Notes under the pieces: model-generated | Databases searched by the model: none | Seen by the model: the letters and a program-made list of their open reading frames with translations, nothing else | What the model was told of the DNA's origin: nothing | Source of the DNA: Nocardioides sp. TRM66260-LWL | Lineage (GTDB): Bacteria > Actinomycetota > Actinomycetes > Propionibacteriales > Nocardioidaceae | Assembly (NCBI RefSeq): GCF_020075545.1 | Contig: NZ_JAIQZK010000003.1 | Coordinates: forward strand, 62,001-126,000 | Length of the DNA stretch: 64,000 nucleotides | Direction: 5' to 3' | Program-made: the position numbers and the translations under genes | Shown: in pieces, positions 58,381 through 64,000 of the stretch | How the letters are laid out: each line of letters begins with the position of its first letter | Position numbering within the stretch: position 1 is the first letter of the stretch

Positions 58381-59978
58381 CGAGCAGCCAGACCACGACG
58401 CGCGGGTGGGTCTCCTTCGTGGGAGCCGGCCCCGGCGACCCGGAGCTGCTGACGGTCCGCGCGGCCGAGCTGATCCGGCGCGCCGACGTCGTCGTCACCG
58501 AGGCGCCCGACCACGTCGACCTGCTCGCGTCCCTGGGCGTGGAGGTCGAGGTCGTCGACGGCGGCTTCGGCGAGGACGGCCAGCCGCTGACCCACGCCGC
58601 CCGGGCCAAGGTCGTCGTCAAGCAGGCCAAGCGCGGCCTGCGGGTCGTGCGCCTGATGACCGGCGACCCCTTCCTCTACGCCTCCGGCCCCGAGGAGGCG
58701 CAGGCCTGCGTCAAGGCCTGCATCGGCTTCGAGGTCGTGCCGGGCGTGTCCTCGGTCAGCGCCGTGCCGGCCTACGCCGGGGTGCCGCTGACCACCAAGG
58801 ACCACCGCGAGATGGCCGTCGTCACCTGCGGCGAGCGGGTCGACTGGAGCCGCTACGCCGACGACCGCACCCTCGTCCTGCTCTCCGCGGTGGGCCAGAT
58901 CGGCGAGATCGCCCAGGCGCTGATCGCCGCCGGACGCCCCGAGACCACGCCGGTCTCGATGACCCGGGTCGGCACCACCACCGAGCAGACCACCGTCACC
59001 TCGACCCTCGCCCACATCGCCGCCGACGCCCGCGCGGCCCGCATGGCCCCGCCGGCGATCACCGTCGTCGGCGCGGTCGTCGACCTGCGCGAGACGCTGT
59101 CGTGGTTCGAGACCAAGCCGCTGTTCGGCTGGCGCGTGCTGGTGCCGCGCACCAAGGACCAGGCGGGCCCGGTCTCCGCGCGGCTGCGCGGGTACGGCGC
59201 GGTGCCCGAGGAGGTGCCGACGATCTCGGTCGAGCCGCCGCGCAACCCGCAGCAGATGGACAAGGCCGTGCGCGGCCTGGTCGAGGGCCGCTACGAGTGG
59301 ATCGCCTTCACCTCGGTGAACGCCGTGCGCGCCGTGCGCGAGAAGTTCGAGGAGTACGGCCTCGACGCCCGCGCCTTCTCGGGCCTGAAGATCGCCGCGG
59401 TCGGCGACAAGACCGCCCAGGCCATCGCGGCGTGGGGCCTGCGGGCCGACCTCGTGCCGACCGGCGAGCAGTCGGCCGCCGGCCTGCTCGAGGTGTGGCC
59501 GGAGTTCGACGAGGTGCTCGACCCGATCAACCGGGTGTTCCTGCCCCGCGCCGACATCGCGACCGAGAACCTCGTCGCCGGCCTGATCGACCTCGGCTGG
59601 GAGTGCGACGACGTCACCGCCTACCGCACCGTGCGGGCCGCGCCGCCGCCGGCCGAGACCCGCGACGCGATCAAGGCCGGCCGGTTCGACGCCGTCGTCT
59701 TCACCTCGTCCTCGACCGTGCGCAACCTGGTCGGCATCGCCGGCAAGCCGCACCCCTCGACGATCATCGCGGTGATCGGCCCGGCGACGGCGAAGACCGC
59801 CGAGGAGCACGGCCTGCGGGTCGACGTGCTCTCGCCGAAACCGGACGTCGAGGTGCTGGTCGACGCGCTCGCCGACTTCGGCGCGAGCCGTCGGGCGGCG
59901 CTGGTGGAGGCCGGTCAGCCGGTCACCCGGCCCTCGGAGCGCAAGCCGGCCGCGCGCCGGAAGTCGACCGCCCGATGA
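58377..59978 (+). CDS. hemD: Fused uroporphyrinogen-III C-methyltransferase and uroporphyrinogen-III synthase
   Basis: A 533-residue bifunctional protein in the actinobacterial arrangement. Residues about 8-255 are the CobA-like SAM methylase ([55 protein letters not shown]). Residues about 265-515 are HemD ([52 protein letters not shown]). HemD makes uroporphyrinogen III and CobA can divert it to precorrin-2. Some CobA-like domains in this fusion lack activity; the motifs here look complete but this is not proof. Overlaps hemC and hemB by four bases each. Confidence 0.94.
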   Translation: MTSSQTTTRGWVSFVGAGPGDPELLTVRAAELIRRADVVVTEAPDHVDLLASLGVEVEVVDGGFGEDGQPLTHAARAKVVVKQAKRGLRVVRLMTGDPFLYASGPEEAQACVKACIGFEVVPGVSSVSAVPAYAGVPLTTKDHREMAVVTCGERVDWSRYADDRTLVLLSAVGQIGEIAQALIAAGRPETTPVSMTRVGTTTEQTTVTSTLAHIAADARAARMAPPAITVVGAVVDLRETLSWFETKPLFGWRVLVPRTKDQAGPVSARLRGYGAVPEEVPTISVEPPRNPQQMDKAVRGLVEGRYEWIAFTSVNAVRAVREKFEEYGLDARAFSGLKIAAVGDKTAQAIAAWGLRADLVPTGEQSAAGLLEVWPEFDEVLDPINRVFLPRADIATENLVAGLIDLGWECDDVTAYRTVRAAPPPAETRDAIKAGRFDAVVFTSSSTVRNLVGIAGKPHPSTIIAVIGPATAKTAEEHGLRVDVLSPKPDVEVLVDALADFGASRRAALVEAGQPVTRPSERKPAARRKSTAR

Positions 59979-60979
59979 CGCAGCAGCCCGACGTCCCCGA
60001 GATCGCGCGGCCGCTGGTGCGGCCGCGGCGGCTGCGCACCACCCCGGCGCTGCGGCGGATGGTCGCCGAGACCTCGCTGGAGGCGCGGCAGCTGGTGCTG
60101 CCGCTCTTCGTCCGCGAGGGCCTGGCCGAGCCGCAGCCGATCTCCTCGATGCCCGGCGTCGTGCAGCACACGCGCTCGTCGCTGCTGGGCGCGGTCAGCG
60201 AGGCCGCCGAGCTCGGCCTCGGCGGCGTGATGCTCTTCGGCATCCCGGAGCGCAAGGACGCCGTCGGCTCGGGCGCCGTCGACCCCGCGGGCATCCTCAA
60301 CCTCGCCATCACCGACGTGGTCGCCGAGGTGGGCGACGCGCTGACCGTGATGAGCGACCTGTGCCTCGACGAGTTCACCGACCACGGCCACTGCGGCGTG
60401 CTCACGCCCGACGGACGGGTCGACAACGACCGCACCCTCGAGATCTACGCGGAGATGGCGCGCGCCCAGGCGCACGCCGGCGTCGACATGGTAGGGCCGT
60501 CCGGCATGATGGACGGCCAGGTGCGGGTGATCCGTCAGGCCCTCGACGCCGCCGAGCACACCGACGTCTCGATCCTCGCCTACTCCGCGAAGTACGCCTC
60601 GGCGTTCTACGGGCCCTTCCGCGAGGCCGTCGACTCCAGCCTCCAGGGCGATCGCCGCACCTACCAGCAGGACGCCGCGAACGGCCTGGAGGGCGTCCGG
60701 GAGGCGCTGCTCGACGTCGCCGAGGGCGCCGACCTGGTGATGGTCAAGCCCGCGCTGGCCTACCTCGACGTGCTGCGCCGCGTGCGCGACGCCGTCGACG
60801 TGCCGGTGGCGGCGTACAACATCTCGGGGGAGTACGCGATGGTCGAGGCCGCCGCCGCCCACGGGTGGATCGACCGCGAGGCCGCGATCCTCGAGACGCT
60901 CACCTCGATCCGCCGCGCCGGCGCCGACGTCGTGCTCACCTACTGGGCGAGCGAGGTCGCACGGCTGCTCGCGCGCTGA
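59975..60979 (+). CDS. hemB: Delta-aminolevulinic acid dehydratase (porphobilinogen synthase)
   Basis: A 334-residue enzyme condensing two aminolevulinates. The two Schiff-base lysines are in [17 protein letters not shown] and [13 protein letters not shown]. The metal segment reads [16 protein letters not shown] with Asp in place of the second zinc cysteine, the variant found in magnesium-dependent or mixed types. LPLFVREG and [10 protein letters not shown] are further signatures. Last gene of the rex-hem operon, closed by a perfect palindromic terminator. Confidence 0.96.
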   Translation: MTQQPDVPEIARPLVRPRRLRTTPALRRMVAETSLEARQLVLPLFVREGLAEPQPISSMPGVVQHTRSSLLGAVSEAAELGLGGVMLFGIPERKDAVGSGAVDPAGILNLAITDVVAEVGDALTVMSDLCLDEFTDHGHCGVLTPDGRVDNDRTLEIYAEMARAQAHAGVDMVGPSGMMDGQVRVIRQALDAAEHTDVSILAYSAKYASAFYGPFREAVDSSLQGDRRTYQQDAANGLEGVREALLDVAEGADLVMVKPALAYLDVLRRVRDAVDVPVAAYNISGEYAMVEAAAAHGWIDREAAILETLTSIRRAGADVVLTYWASEVARLLAR

Positions 60980-60989
60980 GCGAGAGCGC

Positions 60990-61025
60990 ATCGGGCCCCG
61001 GACGAGATCTCGTCCGGGGCCCGAT
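60990..61025. terminator. 36-bp perfect palindrome, bidirectional terminator
   Basis: Arms ATCGGGCCCCGGACGAGA and exact complement, no unpaired centre, 10 bases past hemB and 15 from the stop of the convergent transglycosylase gene. Confidence 0.8.
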
Positions 61026-61039
61026 CTGCGTCAGGGGCG

Positions 61040-62293
61040 TCAGCCCTTGGTGGTGTACCGCTTCACGCACTGGTCGTACGGGTCGTTGCCGTCGAGCAGG
61101 TTGTTGACGTAGCCGTCGAGCGTGCACTGCAGCAGCGCCTGGGTGAGCGAGAGCAGACCGTCGACCGGCTTGACGCCCGTGCTGGGCAGGGCCGGGATCG
61201 TCGGGGTCGGCAGGCCGGGGACGCCGAGGCCGCCCTTCGGGCCGTCGCCGGAGCCGGAGCCGCCGCCGGTGCCCGGCGAGGGCGAGGCGGAGGGGCTCGG
61301 CGAGGGCGAGGAGGACGGGTCGGGCTCGGTCGGCGAGCCGGCCTGCGCGCCGCCGCCGGTGGTGCCGCCGGAGCCGCTGGGGCGGACCTTCGTCGGGGTG
61401 CCGCCGCGGCTGGGCGAGGCGCTCGGGGTGGAGCGGACGGGCGCGAGGTAGCCGGCGGCCGAGACCGTGTTCGGGACGGCGGTGTAATCGCCCGACGCGT
61501 AGGCGTCCATGATCCGCAGCACGAGGTCGACGTAGGACTTCGAGTGGTTGTAGCGGAACACCGCGGCCTCCTGGCCGGCGGTCGTGGAGAGGTCGTCGCT
61601 GCCCGAGCACAGGTAGACGGCGGTCGCGAGGGCGGCGTCGTCGATGTCCTGGGGGTTGCGCTGGCCGTCGTCGTCGGCGTCGACGCCGACCACCGACCAG
61701 GTCGAGGGGATGAACTGCATCGGGCCGACGGCGTGGTCGTAGACGCGGTCGCGGTCGAGCGCGCCGGCGTCGGTGTCGGTGACCTTCGTGGTGCCCTTGC
61801 GGCCGTCGAGGGCGGGGCCGTAGATGCCCGGCGTGGCGACGCCCTGGTCGTTCAGCACGTTGCCGCCGAAGCGGCCGTGGTTCGACTCCACGCGTCCGAT
61901 CGCGGCGACGAGCTGCCAGGTGAGGTTGCAGGACGGGTCGGCGGCGTTGATGACCGACTCGGCGCGCTGGTAAGCGGCCAGGGCGACGGCCGGGATGCCG
62001 GCGGTGGTGGAGCGAGCGACCACCTCGGAGAAGTCGGCCCCGCCGACGCCGCCGGCCTGCCGCACGCCGGCCACGCCGGGCGCGATCTCGTCGGGCGCCG
62101 AGACCGACGCGGGCGCCTCGATCGCCTGGCTCGGCACCGTGGCCGGCGCCTCGACGTCGGCGGCGGGCGCGGCCGGGGCCGCGACGACGACCCCGCCGCC
62201 GGACGTGGCCAGGCTCGCCGTCCAGGCGGTCGAGAGCAGGGCGAGCGGCACGAGCGTCGCGGCGCGACGTGTGGCGATCCGGCGGATGGGCAT
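61040..62293 (-). CDS. Secreted lytic murein transglycosylase (SLT fold)
   Basis: A 417-residue secreted protein. MPIRRIATRRAATLVPLALL begins a signal peptide (to about residue 35). The catalytic domain has LVAAIGRVESNHGRFGG with the glutamate of the SLT fold, then GVATPGIYGPALDG, HAVGPMQFIPSTWSVVG and AVFRYNHSKSYVDLVLRIMDAY, the standard order. After it come a Ser/Pro/Gly linker and a C-terminal part with two cysteines (LQCTLDG, DQCVKRY). It cleaves peptidoglycan glycan strands to anhydromuropeptides. ATG at 62293 is fixed by GGGAGAA; longer in-frame starts are discarded. No ydaO-type riboswitch is visible in its 5' region. Confidence 0.88.
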   Translation of the reverse strand: MPIRRIATRRAATLVPLALLSTAWTASLATSGGGVVVAAPAAPAADVEAPATVPSQAIEAPASVSAPDEIAPGVAGVRQAGGVGGADFSEVVARSTTAGIPAVALAAYQRAESVINAADPSCNLTWQLVAAIGRVESNHGRFGGNVLNDQGVATPGIYGPALDGRKGTTKVTDTDAGALDRDRVYDHAVGPMQFIPSTWSVVGVDADDDGQRNPQDIDDAALATAVYLCSGSDDLSTTAGQEAAVFRYNHSKSYVDLVLRIMDAYASGDYTAVPNTVSAAGYLAPVRSTPSASPSRGGTPTKVRPSGSGGTTGGGAQAGSPTEPDPSSSPSPSPSASPSPGTGGGSGSGDGPKGGLGVPGLPTPTIPALPSTGVKPVDGLLSLTQALLQCTLDGYVNNLLDGNDPYDQCVKRYTTKG

Positions 62294-62517
62294 TCGTTTC
62301 TCCCTGACGATGCGTGGTGCGGTCATGGCGGGCCGAGCGCGCCGCCGCTCCCTCAAGCGCCGGCACCCCGTCTGTGACGTGTGCAACGAAGCATCGCACC
62401 GATCCGTTACGCCCGTCACGTCCTCCCGCTCCTCGGATGCCCCTGGGGGTGTGATCTCGGGCTCGTCGGAGGGCCGCCGATGCGGCCGGAGGTTGGCCGG
62501 AGCGCGATGATGGAGAC

Positions 62518-63876
62518 GTGTCAGCGCCGACCGCTCCCCGCAGCAGCCAGACCAGCACGCCCGTGCGCGACCCGGAGGCGTCCCGCGCGCTGTTCGAGCG
62601 CGCCGTCGCGGTGACGCCCGGCGGCGTCAACTCGCCCGTGCGCGCGTTCAACGCGGTCGGCGGAACCCCGCGCTTCATCGCCTCCGCGCAGGGTGCGTGG
62701 CTCACCGACGTCGACGGCCACGAGTACGTCGACCTGATCTGCTCGTGGGGGCCGATGCTGCTCGGTCACGCGCACCCCGAGGTGCAGGCGGCGGTGCAGG
62801 CGGCGGTCGCGCGCGGCACGTCCTACGGCACCCCGACGACGCCCGAGGTCGAGCTGGCCGAGGAGATCGTGGCGCGCACGCCGGTCGAGCGGGTGCGCTT
62901 CACCTCCTCGGGCACCGAGGCCACGATGTCGGCCATCCGGCTCGCGCGCGGCTTCACCGGCCGCGACGTCGTGATCAAGTTCGCCGGCTGCTACCACGGC
63001 CACGTCGACGCCCTGCTGGCCTCGGCCGGCTCGGGTCTGGCGACCCTGGCGGTGCCCGGCACCCCCGGCGTCCCCGAGTCGGCCACCGGGCTCACCGTCG
63101 TCCTGCCGTACAACGACCGCGCGGCCGTCGAGGCCGCCTTCGCCGAGCACGGCGACCGCGTGGCCTGCCTGATCACCGAGGCCGCGGCCGGCAACATGGG
63201 CGTGGTGCCGCCGGAGCCCGGCTTCAACGCGTTCCTCTCCGAGATCTGCCGGCGCCACGGCGCCCTGTTCGTCACCGACGAGGTGATGACCGGCTTCCGC
63301 GCCACCCGGCAGGGCTACTGGGGCATCGACGGCGCCGTCGAGGGCTGGACGCCCGACCTGGTCACCTTCGGCAAGGTGATGGGCGGGGGCTTCCCGGCGG
63401 CCGCGTTCGGCGGCCGCGCCGACGTCATGGGCCGGCTGGCTCCCGAGGGGCCGGTCTACCAGGCCGGGACGCTCTCGGGGAACCCGATCGCCACCACCGC
63501 GGGCCTCACCACGCTGCGCCTGGCCGACGACGAGGTCTACGCGCACATCGACGCCGCCGCCACGACGATCAAGGCCGCGGTCTCCGAGGCGCTGAGCGCG
63601 GAGGGCGTCGCCCACACCGTGCAGTCGGCCGGGACGATGTTCTCGGTCTTCCTGACCGATGGCCCGGTGCGCGACTTCGCGGACGCCTCGCGCACCGACA
63701 CCGCCGCCTACGCCGCCTTCTTCCACGCGATGCTCGAGCGGAACGTCTACCTGCCGCCGTCGGCGTACGAGGCCTGGTTCCTCTCCAGCGCCCACGACGA
63801 CCGGGCGATCTCGACCGTGCTCGACGCCCTGCCCGCGGCCGCCCGCGCCGCGGCCGCCGCCGGAGGTGCCGCATGA
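62518..63876 (+). CDS. hemL: Glutamate-1-semialdehyde 2,1-aminomutase
   Basis: A 452-residue PLP enzyme making 5-aminolevulinate, the step after Hem[22 protein letters not shown] is the N-terminal gate, [16 protein letters not shown] the phosphate-binding segment, [15 protein letters not shown] a diagnostic HemL motif, and [11 protein letters not shown] (about residue 285) holds the PLP lysine. Homologous to aminotransferases but with all HemL marks. It is separated from the rex-hem operon by the transglycosylase gene and has its own promoter region; the GTG at 62518 has a GGAGA immediately before it. Confidence 0.95.
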   Translation: MSAPTAPRSSQTSTPVRDPEASRALFERAVAVTPGGVNSPVRAFNAVGGTPRFIASAQGAWLTDVDGHEYVDLICSWGPMLLGHAHPEVQAAVQAAVARGTSYGTPTTPEVELAEEIVARTPVERVRFTSSGTEATMSAIRLARGFTGRDVVIKFAGCYHGHVDALLASAGSGLATLAVPGTPGVPESATGLTVVLPYNDRAAVEAAFAEHGDRVACLITEAAAGNMGVVPPEPGFNAFLSEICRRHGALFVTDEVMTGFRATRQGYWGIDGAVEGWTPDLVTFGKVMGGGFPAAAFGGRADVMGRLAPEGPVYQAGTLSGNPIATTAGLTTLRLADDEVYAHIDAAATTIKAAVSEALSAEGVAHTVQSAGTMFSVFLTDGPVRDFADASRTDTAAYAAFFHAMLERNVYLPPSAYEAWFLSSAHDDRAISTVLDALPAAARAAAAAGGAA

Positions 63877-64000
63877 CCGCCTCGACCCCCGTGGTCGCCA
63901 CGACCGTCCACCTGCTGCGCCACGGCGAGGTGCACAACCCGGAGGGCGTGCTCTACGGACGCCGTCCGGGCTTCCACCTCTCCGAGCTCGGTCGCCGCAT
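63873..64000 (+). CDS. Histidine phosphatase family protein, cut by window edge
   Basis: The first 42 residues are seen. [29 protein letters not shown] carries the catalytic LRHGE, the second conserved arginine and LSELG, the start of the phosphoglycerate-mutase-like fold. Its ATG overlaps the hemL stop (ATGA), so it is co-translated; in actinobacteria this gene follows hemL and is often annotated phosphoglycerate mutase. Substrate unknown. Confidence 0.85.
   Translation, partial: MTASTPVVATTVHLLRHGEVHNPEGVLYGRRPGFHLSELGRR

Noticed and set aside
62294-62517. Possible c-di-AMP (ydaO) riboswitch in front of the lytic transglycosylase
   Set aside because: Actinobacterial cell-wall hydrolases often have one, but none of the conserved riboswitch segments could be found on either strand.

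Overview
This is chromosomal DNA of a high-GC actinomycete, most likely of the Nocardioidaceae/Propionibacteriales type. The evidence is very high GC with C/G-ending codons, many GTG starts, many start-stop overlaps (ATGA/GTGA), an actinobacterial fused CobA-HemD, a 33-residue bS22 ribosomal protein, a BldN-type sigma factor with an RsbN-like partner, a fused isobutyryl-CoA mutase (IcmF) and KstR-like operators. I see no integrase, transposase, CRISPR array or phage genes, so the window reads as core and metabolic chromosome. It carries a few decayed genes and one local family of palindromic repeats.

Layout. 1-4.3 kb: end of a Hanks-type kinase, two small membrane/exported proteins, tRNA-Phe, tRNA-Glu and tRNA-Asp, a zincin-like metalloprotease, and an operon of an RsbW-like ATP-binding protein with two CrcB fluoride channels. 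4.7-10.1 kb: type II NADH dehydrogenase, a PaaI-like thioesterase, a large Pro/Glu-rich membrane protein and a membrane-bound class III adenylate cyclase. 10.1-20.7 kb: a BtuF-like binding protein, a thioesterase, icmF with its probable MarR regulator, a PrmC-related methylase, and a run of flavin oxidoreductase, DapB-like dehydrogenase, SDR and metallo-beta-lactamase-fold protein. KstR-like palindromes sit at the start of this run. Three 75-bp copies and one partial copy of a composite palindrome lie in the gaps of this segment.

20.7-30.3 kb: secreted glycerophosphodiesterase, esterase, a TetR/acyl-CoA dehydrogenase/APH-like kinase unit with a perfect 18-bp operator, an HxlR/efflux pair, a second MFS transporter, an enoyl-CoA hydratase and tRNA-Lys. 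30.3-36.4 kb: an N-terminally truncated hydrolase abutting the tRNA, a DUF222/HNH protein overlapping a small exported protein, a frameshifted secreted protein, two VOC proteins, L-2-hydroxyglutarate oxidase and a small acidic protein.

36.4-47.2 kb: copper module csoR-copZ-copA, a membrane-anchored protein of unknown role, a MutT1-like Nudix/phosphatase, pstSCAB phosphate uptake without phoU, and a degenerate proline-dehydrogenase-like gene in front of proC. 47.2-64 kb: an excisionase-type HTH protein, bS22, an epimerase/acyltransferase pair, rsbN and bldN, a HAD phosphatase, an acyl-CoA ligase/glutaredoxin pair, rex-hemA-hemC-hemD-hemB, a lytic transglycosylase, hemL and the start of a histidine phosphatase. 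The last 9 kb forms the tetrapyrrole pathway from glutamyl-tRNA to uroporphyrinogen III under a redox sensor with a clear Rex-type operator at its own promoter.

Two window-wide regulatory patterns stand out. At least 14 genes have a TANNNT -10 box ending 6-8 bases before the start codon, predicting leaderless mRNAs. Two sites also match a SigB/SigF-type promoter with identical GTTT-N16-GGGCA spacing.
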